A stretch of 64,000 nt of DNA. Source: VAZQ01 sp035263865 (lineage in GTDB: Bacteria > Pseudomonadota > Alphaproteobacteria > Rhizobiales > Xanthobacteraceae). Positions within the stretch are counted from its first letter, which is position 1. Each line of letters opens with the position of its first letter. Below the pieces are notes generated by a model. That model was not told the DNA's origin. It made no database searches and saw only the letters and a list, made by a program, of their open reading frames with translations. Shown here piece by piece: positions 8,631 to 16,151 of the stretch. The stretch is taken from positions 1-64,000 of the forward strand of contig DATFQX010000016.1 of NCBI GenBank assembly GCA_035263865.1, in the 5' to 3' direction. The translations under genes were made by a program, and so were the position numbers.

Positions 8631-8745
8631 CGTTCGTCCCCGCGAGGGAACCCCGCGACGCTTACGTCGCGGGGACCCCGTTGCGGGGACCCAGTCCGCG
8701 GCCCTGGATTCCCGCTTTCGACGCGGGAATGAACGGAGTTTTATG
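8631..8745. repeat. Dispersed intergenic repeat, copy 1
   Basis: This intergenic element begins CGTTCGTCCCCGCG and continues through GCGGGGACCCAG and GGCCCTGGATTCCCGCTTT to GCGGGAATGAACGGAGTTTT. It shares its main blocks in the same order with a second copy at 32427-32505 and, for the final block only, with 4618-4650. Copy 1 carries an extra internal palindrome, CCCCGCGACG-CTTA-CGTCGCGGGG. It lies between pyrC and plsY. The type resembles the abundant dispersed palindromic elements of Bradyrhizobium-type genomes. Confidence 0.75.
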
Positions 8746-8787
8746 CCCACAGATAGCCCATCTAGGAAGGCAGGCCGAGGCCGCTGC

Positions 8788-10095
8788 TCACACGTATTCG
8801 TAGATCGTGCGGCCGGCGACGATTGTTCGCACCACGCGTCCCTCGAGCTTGGCTTCGTCGAAGGGAGTGTTCTTGCATTTGGACTTGAGCTCGGCGGGGT
8901 CGAGCACCCAGGGCACGTCGGGATCGAACACGATCACGTCCGCCGGGCTTCCCTGCCGCAGCGTGCCAGCCGCAAGTCCTAAAATCTTGGCGGGCGCGCT
9001 CGACATCGCTTTGAGGAGCGTCATGAGCGCGAGCTCGCCCGAGTGAACGAGGCGCAGCCCCGCCGCGAGCATCGTCTCGAGCCCGATGGCGCCGGGCGAG
9101 GCCTCGGCGAAGGGCAGGCGCTTGGTCTCGACATCTTGTGGATTGTGATCGGACATGACGACTTCGATCAGACCCGAGGAAAGCGCCGCGACCAGCGCTG
9201 CGCGATCCTCCTCAGCGCGCAGCGGAGGCTTGAGCTTGAGGAACGTGCGGTAGGGTCCGACGTCGATCTCGTTGAGCGTGAGGTGGTTGATCGATGCGGA
9301 GGCGGTCACCCGCAGCCCGGCGTCCCTGGCGCGCTGCAGGACATCGAGAGACTCGCTGCAGGTGAGCGAGGCCGCGTGATAGCGGCTCTCGGTCAGCGCC
9401 ACGAGCCGCATGTCGCGTTCCAGCATGATGGTCTCAGCCGCGGTGGGTACGCCGGTGAGCCCAAGCCGTGCCGCGAACTCGCCTTCGTTCATCACGCCTT
9501 CCCCGACGATGTCGGGATCCTCGGTGTGATGCACGACGAGCGCGTCGAAATCGCGTGCGTAGGTCAGCGCCCGGCGCATGACCTGCGCGTTGGTCACGCT
9601 TTTTGCCCCATCCGTGAAGGCAACGGCGCCCGCCGCCTTGAGCAACCCGATTTCGGCCATCTCTTCTCCGCGCAGCCCCTTGGTCAGCGCCGCCATGGGC
9701 TGCACGTGCACGATCGAGGTGTCGCGCGCGCGGCGCAGCACGAAGTCGACGATCGCCGGATCGTCGATCGCGGGCGAGGTGTCGGGCTGCGACACGATGG
9801 TAGTAACGCCGCCGGCTGCCGCGGCTTGGCTGGCCGAGGCAATGGTCTCGCGATATTCCGCGCCAGGCTCGCCGACGAAGGCGCGCATATCGACAAGCCC
9901 GGGCGCCACCACCTTCCCCTTGCAGTCGATGACCTCGGTCGCTTCCGGCACGCCGGCCGCGCCGATGCCCCGCTTGGCTTCGCGGATCACGCCGTCGGCG
10001 ATCAACAGATCGCCGTCGATCTCGAGATCGCGCGACGGATCGAGGATGCGCGCGTTGGCGAGCAGGATAGGACGGCGGTCGGCGAGCATCATCAT
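8788..10095 (-). CDS. pyrC: Dihydroorotase-like protein, HxH motif lost (PyrC/PyrX-type)
   Basis: A 435-residue amidohydrolase of the class I dihydroorotase group, encoded directly after pyrB. Where active enzymes have PGLVDMHVHLREPG, this protein reads PGLVDMRAFVGEPG near residues 66-79, so both metal-binding histidines of HxH are absent. Later landmarks remain in altered form (VVHHTEDP, ASASINHLTLNE, VMSDHNPQD, and SPGAIGLETMLAAGLRL). This pattern is known from non-catalytic PyrC' (PyrX) partners that support aspartate carbamoyltransferase assembly in Pseudomonas. I infer a structural role with PyrB and an active dihydroorotase encoded elsewhere. The ATG at 10095 is the first of three consecutive Met codons. 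Confidence 0.88.
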   Translation of the reverse strand: MMMLADRRPILLANARILDPSRDLEIDGDLLIADGVIREAKRGIGAAGVPEATEVIDCKGKVVAPGLVDMRAFVGEPGAEYRETIASASQAAAAGGVTTIVSQPDTSPAIDDPAIVDFVLRRARDTSIVHVQPMAALTKGLRGEEMAEIGLLKAAGAVAFTDGAKSVTNAQVMRRALTYARDFDALVVHHTEDPDIVGEGVMNEGEFAARLGLTGVPTAAETIMLERDMRLVALTESRYHAASLTCSESLDVLQRARDAGLRVTASASINHLTLNEIDVGPYRTFLKLKPPLRAEEDRAALVAALSSGLIEVVMSDHNPQDVETKRLPFAEASPGAIGLETMLAAGLRLVHSGELALMTLLKAMSSAPAKILGLAAGTLRQGSPADVIVFDPDVPWVLDPAELKSKCKNTPFDEAKLEGRVVRTIVAGRTIYEYV

Positions 10096-10114
10096 CGCGC
10101 AGCAAACTCGATCG

Positions 10115-10240
10115 GCCCCCTCCCCCCTTTTGGGGGAGGGGTGGGGAGGGGGGTAGTGCGAGGAATATCCGTGGCGCCGCCTGCGCAGAATTGCGCGACC
10201 CCCACCCCCAACCCCTCCTCACAGGGGGGAGGGCAGCACA
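10115..10240. repeat. G/C-tract dispersed repeat between pyrB and pyrC
   Basis: Two halves of a CCCTCCCC-type palindromic element occur here. The first is CCCCCTCCCCCCTTTTGGGGGAGGGG followed by TGGGGAGGGGGG (10115-10152). The second, in the opposite orientation, is CCCCCACCCCCAACCCCTCCTCACAGGGGGGAGGG (10200-10234). Related arms occur near 11316-11341 and 33645-33680. The element separates the pyrB stop from the pyrC start by about 165 bases; whether the operon is read through it is unclear. Confidence 0.65.
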
Positions 10241-10260
10241 CCGAGTGCGCGGCTCCCGCG

Positions 10261-11214
10261 TCACGCATTCGGCAGGTTCCGCGATAGCGCCTCGAGCACG
10301 GCCATGCGCACCGCGACCCCCATCTCCACCTGCTCGCGGATGAGCGACTGGGCGCCGTCGGCGACTGCGGTGTCGATCTCGACGCCCCGGTTCATCGGCC
10401 CGGGATGCATGACCAGCGCATCCGGCTTGGCATAGCCGAGCTTCTTCTGGTCGAGCCCGAAATAATGGAAGTATTCCTGCATCGAGGGCACGAACGAGCC
10501 GTTCATGCGCTCGCGCTGCAGGCGCAGCATCATCACGATGTCGGCGTCGCGCAGGCCCTCGCGCATGTCGCGCGTGGCCTCGACGCCGAACCGCTCGATT
10601 CCGGGAGGCATCAGCGTCGACGGCGCGACCACGCGCACCCGCGCGCCGAGCGCGTTGAGCAGGATGATGTTCGAACGCGCGACGCGCGAGTGGAGAATGT
10701 CGCCGCAGATCACGACGATCAGCCGCTCGATGCGGCCCTTGTTGCGGCGAATTGTGAGCGCGTCGAGCAGCGCCTGGGTCGGATGCTCGTGCGAGCCGTC
10801 GCCCGCGTTGATGACGGAGCAATCGACCTTCCTGGCCAAGAGCTCGACCGCGCCCGAGGCGTGATGGCGCACCACGATGATGTCTGGATGCATGGCGTTG
10901 AGCGTGATCGCGGTATCGATCAGCGTCTCGCCCTTGCGCATGGAAGAGGAGCCCACCGACATGTTCATGACATCGGCGCCGAGCCGCTTGCCCGCGAGCT
11001 CGAAGGAGGCCTGGGTGCGGGTAGAGACTTCGAAGAACAGGTTGATGAGCGTGCGCCCGCGCAGCGAAACCTGCTTCTTGTCGATCTGGCGGTTAAGCTC
11101 GACGAAATCCTCGGCGAGATCGAGCAGCCCCAGAATCTCCTCGCGCGAAAGCCCTTAGATCCCCAACAGATGGCGCTGGCTGAGGACGAAGGTGGACTTG
11201 GCGGCGATGTTCAT
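10261..11214 (-). pseudogene. pyrB: Aspartate carbamoyltransferase PyrB with in-frame TAA at codon 20
   Basis: Read from the ATG at 11214, the frame encodes MNIAAKSTFVLSQRHLLGI, then a TAA stop (11157-11155), then GLSREEILGLLDLAEDF and an intact PyrB to 10261. The full span is 317 sense codons plus one stop where relatives have a Glu (GAA to TAA would be one base change). The carbamoyl-phosphate motif STRTQ lies at about residues 61-65. HPTQALLD and MHPGPMNRG also remain. The first ATG after the stop (MNMSVGSSSM, 10968) is downstream of STRT, so reinitiation there would give a protein without its phosphate-binding loop. Because PyrB is normally needed for pyrimidine synthesis, a sequence error is a real alternative to true loss. 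Confidence 0.85.
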
Positions 11215-11531
11215 TAAAGCCGCTTCTATAGGCCCGGCGGGCGGCAGCCGCAAGGGAGCGCAGGGCGCGGCCGGTAAAGCAGTTGTGGATGTTTCGTTGG
11301 CCAATCGTCGCCGCTCATGCCCTCTCCCCGGCGGGGAGAGGGCTGCTCATTGTTACAATATGAAGAATGGGTGAGGGGGCTCTGATCTGTCAGTACGGCC
11401 AGTAACCCCCAAATGGGGAAGGCAGCACATCGCGCTGGCCGCATGCTCACGCACAACAGGACGCAGTCTCGGTCTGCACCCGGAGCGGAATTCGCGTTAT
11501 CAATGCATGCGTGCGCCGAACCGGCGCGCTC
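11215..11531. other. Divergent intergenic region with a small palindromic repeat
   Basis: This stretch of about 317 bases lies between pyrB (minus) and the AidB-like gene (plus). It holds a hairpin, CCCTCTCC-CCGGC-GGGGAGAGGG (about 11320-11342), of the same G/C-tract family as the repeat downstream of pyrB. Then comes CAATATGAAGAATGGGTGAGGGGGC, typical of the flank of such elements. No coding region is convincing. Promoters for both flanking genes are expected here but not located. Confidence 0.5.
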
Positions 11532-13181
11532 ATGGAGCGGGCGATGCGGATGGAGGAGGTGCTCAATCAATCGCCGCCCTATGTCGACGTTAACCTCTAC
11601 GACAGCGATCGGCCGCTCCAGGATGCGGTCGCGGCAAACGGCGGCGGAGGCGATGCCTCGGGGCTGTCCGACTTCGGCAAGCATTGGGGCACGGCCGAGA
11701 TGTTCGACCTCGCGCGTGCGGCCAACGAGCATGTGCCCGAGCTGAAAGCATTCGACGCCAAGGGCTTTCGCCGCGACGTCATCGAGTTTCACCCCGCGTA
11801 CCACCGGTTCATGACCGAGAGCATCGCTGCGGGTTTGGCGGCGTCGACCTGGCGCGAAGATGTAACGCTGGCGGCCGCGCCCGCGCAGGTGCTGCGCGCC
11901 GCGCGCTTCTACATGGCCGGGCAAATCGAAACCGGGCACCTCTGTCCGGTCACCATGACCCACGCGGCGGTGGCGGCGCTCGCGCTCGAGCGCGAGCTCG
12001 TGGGAAAGCTCATGCCTAAGATCATGTCGCGCCGTTACGATTCGCGATTCCGGCCGTGGTGGAAGAAGCTCGGGATCACGCTCGGCATGGGCATGACCGA
12101 AAAGCAGGGTGGTACCGACGTGCGCGCCAATACCACGCGCGCCCAGCCTACCGGCGATGGCTACGCCATCACCGGTCACAAATGGTTCATGTCGGCGCCC
12201 ATGTGCGATGCCTTCCTGGTGCTGGCGCAGGCGCCGGGCGGGCTCACTTGCTTTCTAATGCCGCGCTTCCGTCCGGACGGGTCGGTCAACGGACTTCATT
12301 ACCAACGCCTCAAGGACAAGCTGGGCAACCGCTCGAACGCATCCTCGGAAGTCGAGTTCGTGGACGCGTTCGCCTGGCGCTTGGGCGAGGAGGGCAGAGG
12401 CGTGCCCACCATCATCAATATGGTGCAGCTGACACGGCTCGATTGCGCCATCGCATCCGCCGGCATCATGCGCATGGCGCTCGCGCAGGCGATCCATCAC
12501 GCGCGCTACCGCACTGTCTTTCAAAAGCATCTCGTCGAGCAACCGATGATGCGAACGGTGCTCGCCGATCTCTGCCTCGAGGTGGACGCCGCAACCGCGC
12601 TGGTCATGCGGCTTACCCGCTCGTTCGATCTCGCCGCGAGCGATCCACGCGAGGCCGCGCGCGCCCGCTTGCTCACGCCGGTGGTGAAATATTGGGTGTG
12701 CAAGAGCGCGGGCGGCGTTATCGGCGAGGCCATGGAGTGTCTCGGCGGCAACGGCTATGTCGAAGAGAGCCTATTGCCGCGGCTCTACCGCGAGGCGCCG
12801 GTCAATGCGATCTGGGAAGGCTCCGGCAACGTGATGTGCCTCGACGTGCTGCGTGCAGTCGGCCGCGAACGTGAGGCGGCGCGCGAGGTGTTGGCCGCGC
12901 TCGCCGAAGAGACCGCCGATCTATCGGGCGCGCTGGCGGCGCTCGCTTTCGTGGAGCAGGCGTTTTCGGCGGAGAATCCCGAGGCTGACGCCCGCGCGGC
13001 AGTCAATCGCCTCGCGCTTGTGGCAGCGGCGGCGGCGCTGGGCGAAAGCGTCGGCCACGAGACCGCCAGTCAGTTTGCGTGCACGCGGCTTGAGAACCGC
13101 CACGGCGCCATGTACGGAACGAGCGAAATCGCTCCCGACGAGGCACGCCGTCTCATCGATCGCGCCTTGCCGGCCGCCTGA
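11532..13181 (+). CDS. AidB-like acyl-CoA dehydrogenase family protein
   Basis: A protein of about 549 residues, the length of the AidB/isovaleryl-CoA dehydrogenase-like group rather than the roughly 380 of ordinary acyl-CoA dehydrogenases. The N-terminus MEEVLNQSPPYVDVNLYDSD is AidB-like. The flavin/substrate landmarks are GMGMTEKQGGTDVRANTT, ITGHKWFMSAPMCDAF and IGEAMECLGGNGYVEES; the catalytic-base region is YREAPVNAIWEGSGNVM. E. coli AidB is a flavoprotein induced by alkylating agents. Whether this homologue binds DNA or acts on an acyl-CoA cannot be told. In-frame ATGs occur at 11511, 11532 and 11544. The 3' end of the gene (13146-13171) is repeated with one mismatch at 25354-25379. Confidence 0.88.
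   Translation: MERAMRMEEVLNQSPPYVDVNLYDSDRPLQDAVAANGGGGDASGLSDFGKHWGTAEMFDLARAANEHVPELKAFDAKGFRRDVIEFHPAYHRFMTESIAAGLAASTWREDVTLAAAPAQVLRAARFYMAGQIETGHLCPVTMTHAAVAALALERELVGKLMPKIMSRRYDSRFRPWWKKLGITLGMGMTEKQGGTDVRANTTRAQPTGDGYAITGHKWFMSAPMCDAFLVLAQAPGGLTCFLMPRFRPDGSVNGLHYQRLKDKLGNRSNASSEVEFVDAFAWRLGEEGRGVPTIINMVQLTRLDCAIASAGIMRMALAQAIHHARYRTVFQKHLVEQPMMRTVLADLCLEVDAATALVMRLTRSFDLAASDPREAARARLLTPVVKYWVCKSAGGVIGEAMECLGGNGYVEESLLPRLYREAPVNAIWEGSGNVMCLDVLRAVGREREAAREVLAALAEETADLSGALAALAFVEQAFSAENPEADARAAVNRLALVAAAAALGESVGHETASQFACTRLENRHGAMYGTSEIAPDEARRLIDRALPAA
13146..13171 (+). repeat. Left copy of imperfect direct repeat bounding the accessory segment
   Basis: The 26 bases encoding RRLIDRALP at the end of the AidB-like gene recur at 25354-25379 with a single mismatch (GAT versus GAC codon). 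The match then fades into related codons on both sides. The 12.2-kb interval holds the GMC dehydrogenase operon and the protease-PLD trio. Duplication of a gene's 3' end at both borders is what site-specific integration or a segmental duplication leaves behind. Confidence 0.6.
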
Positions 13182-13396
13182 CCGTCCGCGCTCGTCATTG
13201 CTCCTGGAACGAATTCGATCCTCACCATGTTGTCGGATGGCGTCGCGAAGATTCCTGGAAATGGTGGTGCGAAGCGCCCAAATCGTGGCGCGACCAGGCG
13301 GCCGGCGTGATGTGCCGTCACACCGGCCGACTACGCTTCATTCGATCAAAGCCACTCAAGCAAGATCGGCACGAACCTGCACCTGAAATGCTGCCG

Positions 13397-15358
13397 TCAC
13401 GTGCGCTTGAAATCTTTGACAATGCTGTCCGCAGTTCGGAGCGCCAGTGCCGAAAGAGTGAGCGTTGGATTGGCGGTACCCACGGTCGGAAAGGTGCCGC
13501 TTCCAACCAGATAAAGGTTCCGGTGATCATGCGAGCGCTGCCAGGAATCGACGACTGATGTCTTCGGATCATCGCCCATACGGTAAGTGCCCATGACGTG
13601 ACCCGCGCCGCCATAAGTTAGTTGTTCCAGTTTGCCGTCAATCGTCTCATCGAAGCCGGCGGGATCGCCTTCATGAGGCTCGGTGAAGTCCTCAGCTTTG
13701 AGCTTGCCGAAGATCAGCCTTTTCATGCGAACGGCGGTGACGATACCCTGTTTCGTATAGTCAGAGATGTCGTAGGCAATCTGCGGACGCGGTAAATTCA
13801 ACGCGTCGGTGAACGAGGACAGCGTTACCCGATTGTTGGGGTCGGGATTTTGCTCGCACGCGAATGCGATCCGGAACTGTCGCGAAATCAGATCGCTGAG
13901 CGTCGAAGCGAGGCCAGCGCCAAGCAGCGCGCTGTTGTCGGCTGCCAGCTGACTGAATTTCCTCTTGTTGAGCCCGCTGGAATTCATCCCATTGATGAAA
14001 TCCAGCGTCGTCACGTGGGGATCGGCGCCGAACGCGCCACCGCCAACCGTGAAATTCCAACCTTCGTTTCCGAAACTGACCCGGAAGGCGGCGCGCGTGG
14101 CGCGGAATGGACCGTCAGCGAGATCGCCAATAGCAGAGGTAATGAGCGGACCTCGATAAGGATATGCTGGCTTTGAGTTTGCAGGCAGCAATCCCCAGGT
14201 GACGTATTGAGGGTGGTCCATCAAATTTCGCCCGACCATGTCGCTACTATTGGCCACGCCATTGGCAGTTTGGCCCCCATTCTTTGACATGAGCAGGAGC
14301 CGCGGCGTCTCAATGCCGTTCGCGGCGATCACGTATATCTTGGCCTTGATGCAACCACTTCCCGTTTTCGGACCAAGCTCGTTCTCGTACGTAATGAAGT
14401 TGATCCCGCTGACAAGATTATTCTCATCAACCAGAATCTCACTGGCAACTGTACGTTCCTTCAGCTTCGCGCCGTTGTTTGTCGCTTCGTTCAACGTAAT
14501 GGTCGGATCATATTTGGCCTGGATTGGGCAAATTGGAATGCAATTGGTATTACCCGCGCAGGCGCGGCGATTTCGATACGGCTGGGAATTGCGGGCCGCC
14601 GGCACGCTCCGCAGCCTGAACCCGGTCACGGGTTTGCCCATTCCGAGAAAGTTGGTCTCTTCAGCGGTCAACTGTGCAAGGGCGTCGCCAATGCGTTGGT
14701 CGGACACCGAAGGCGGAATCCTGGGCATCGGGTAGGTGTAGCCCTTGGAAAAGGTGATATCGCAGAAACTTTGCTCCTTCACGTCAGCGGACACACCGAG
14801 CTCAGCTTCCGCTCTATCGTAGTACGGGCTGATCGTATTGTAGTCGATCGGCCAATCCGAAAAGGTCGGCTGATCTTTGCCGTATTTCGTCTTCATCCGA
14901 AAATCGTTCGGCACGAGCCGCGGTGTCGAGCCGAGCCAGTGCGATGTGCCCCCGGCAAGGCGGTCGTAGGTACTTTTGAAGGGACGCTTGCTTTGCGTCT
15001 GATCAAGGTAGGCTTGATTAGTATCCTTCCAGTTGGACGCGGATAACGTGCGCGAGTTGGGCCTTCCGGCGGCGAGCTTCGCCGGATTAATATTAATCAC
15101 CTTGCCATCCTTATCGGTTTCGGTGAGTGTTGGGGGGTAGGGACTTTCCGGCACCTTGATGGTCGCCTTGTAGAACCGTCCCAGATACTCGTTGAAATTC
15201 GGCAGAACCCCCGGGCCCGCCTCTAGAATAACGATATTGAGACGTCGCCTCCCATTGGCGGTATCGATGGGCTTCTGACTCAATTCTTTGGCGATCAAGG
15301 ACCCGGCGAATCCGGATCCGATGATCGCGACATCGCACATGATGCAATCGTCGGCCAC
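13397..15358 (-). CDS. GMC-family FAD dehydrogenase, catalytic subunit
   Basis: A 653-residue flavoprotein. Residues 8-21 (CDVAIIGSGFAGSL) form the FAD-binding Rossmann motif. YDRLAGGTSHWLG is the second GMC signature. C267, C273 and C277 (CAGNTNCIPICPIQAKYD) match the spaced cysteines of FAD-dependent glucose, sorbitol and fructose dehydrogenases, where they hold an iron-sulfur cluster. The catalytic His/Asn pair is about H587 (GGAGHVMGTYRMG) and N630 (VGTANPTLTLSALAL). The start is a GTG at 15358 with AGGAGG five bases upstream. It is the last gene of an operon with a Tat-signal small subunit and a c-type cytochrome-like protein, so it probably oxidises a sugar or polyol in the periplasm. 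The substrate is unknown. Confidence 0.88.
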   Translation of the reverse strand: MADDCIMCDVAIIGSGFAGSLIAKELSQKPIDTANGRRRLNIVILEAGPGVLPNFNEYLGRFYKATIKVPESPYPPTLTETDKDGKVININPAKLAAGRPNSRTLSASNWKDTNQAYLDQTQSKRPFKSTYDRLAGGTSHWLGSTPRLVPNDFRMKTKYGKDQPTFSDWPIDYNTISPYYDRAEAELGVSADVKEQSFCDITFSKGYTYPMPRIPPSVSDQRIGDALAQLTAEETNFLGMGKPVTGFRLRSVPAARNSQPYRNRRACAGNTNCIPICPIQAKYDPTITLNEATNNGAKLKERTVASEILVDENNLVSGINFITYENELGPKTGSGCIKAKIYVIAANGIETPRLLLMSKNGGQTANGVANSSDMVGRNLMDHPQYVTWGLLPANSKPAYPYRGPLITSAIGDLADGPFRATRAAFRVSFGNEGWNFTVGGGAFGADPHVTTLDFINGMNSSGLNKRKFSQLAADNSALLGAGLASTLSDLISRQFRIAFACEQNPDPNNRVTLSSFTDALNLPRPQIAYDISDYTKQGIVTAVRMKRLIFGKLKAEDFTEPHEGDPAGFDETIDGKLEQLTYGGAGHVMGTYRMGDDPKTSVVDSWQRSHDHRNLYLVGSGTFPTVGTANPTLTLSALALRTADSIVKDFKRT

Positions 15359-15368
15359 AATCGCCTCC

Positions 15369-16112
15369 TCAGGGAATTGTTGCGGTGATGACGCCGCGAT
15401 TCGATTTTTCAGCTGGATTGTTCGGATCGTTCGGATCGCGCGACCAGTAACCGAACTGCAAATTGCTGTAGCCCATCGGGTGGGCTCCCACGATTTGCCA
15501 GACCAATCCCTGAGTGTATGCCGTCGAAGAGACGACCACCGACGGAGTAGGTGCGCGGGTTCCGGGCGTAGCGGCGTTGGCCTTCAGATCTCCCGGCTTG
15601 TACCAGGAGCCCAGATACCAGAGCAGGACAATACTGCGGGCCAGGAATTTGGTATCGTCATCGCTGGCGTTCACCGCCGCGAGGATACCGGTTGCCGACT
15701 GACGATTGTCCTTGGCAATCTGAATCAGTTTGCCGAATGACGACGTCGAGTCGTTGACGGCAATCCACTTGAAATAGTCGTTCTTGACATTGATCGGATC
15801 GACGCCGGGGTCCTGATCCAATATGTCTTTCGTACTATCCTGGCTGAATTCGGGCGCCAGATTCACCACGTGAACCCCGGTGAGCGCAGCGGAAAGCAGC
15901 AGGAATGCCATCATGTCCTGCTTCGAATCCACGTCCGGTCCCGCGGCATAGGCCGAACCGGCGATGGGCGCTACGGCCGCCGCTGCAGTTACCGTTACCG
16001 TGCCGCCGAGCAGTGAACGACGCGAAAATGCGCCCTCTAGTTCCGAGCGCGTCGCGCCTGATCGATCATCGTGCCGATGCTTCGGTAGCGTTTCCATAGT
16101 GGGCCCCACCAT
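15369..16112 (-). CDS. Small subunit of GMC dehydrogenase, Tat-exported
   Basis: A 247-residue protein with a twin-arginine signal near residues 30-55 (FSRRSLLGGTVTVTAAAAV, then APIAGSAYAAG). This fits the small (gamma, gluconate-2-dehydrogenase subunit 3 / sorbitol dehydrogenase small-subunit) type that carries the folded FAD subunit across the membrane. The body contains VVVSSTAYTQGLVWQIVGAHPMGYS and a final FGYWSRDPNDP segment. The stop lies ten bases before the GTG of the FAD subunit, so the genes are tightly coupled. Starts at 16112 or 16097 are both possible. Confidence 0.82.
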   Translation of the reverse strand: MVGPTMETLPKHRHDDRSGATRSELEGAFSRRSLLGGTVTVTAAAAVAPIAGSAYAAGPDVDSKQDMMAFLLLSAALTGVHVVNLAPEFSQDSTKDILDQDPGVDPINVKNDYFKWIAVNDSTSSFGKLIQIAKDNRQSATGILAAVNASDDDTKFLARSIVLLWYLGSWYKPGDLKANAATPGTRAPTPSVVVSSTAYTQGLVWQIVGAHPMGYSNLQFGYWSRDPNDPNNPAEKSNRGVITATIP

Positions 16113-16151
16113 TAGAGTCCAACTGATAGCGGCGTGATTACACCGGTTGGC

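Noticed and set aside
9043..10287. Plus-strand open frame of 414 codons over pyrC
   Set aside because: Antisense of a well-supported gene; no ribosome site or domain.
11226..12179. Minus-strand open frame of 317 codons over the AidB-like gene
   Set aside because: Shadow of the acyl-CoA dehydrogenase gene; composition is non-protein-like.
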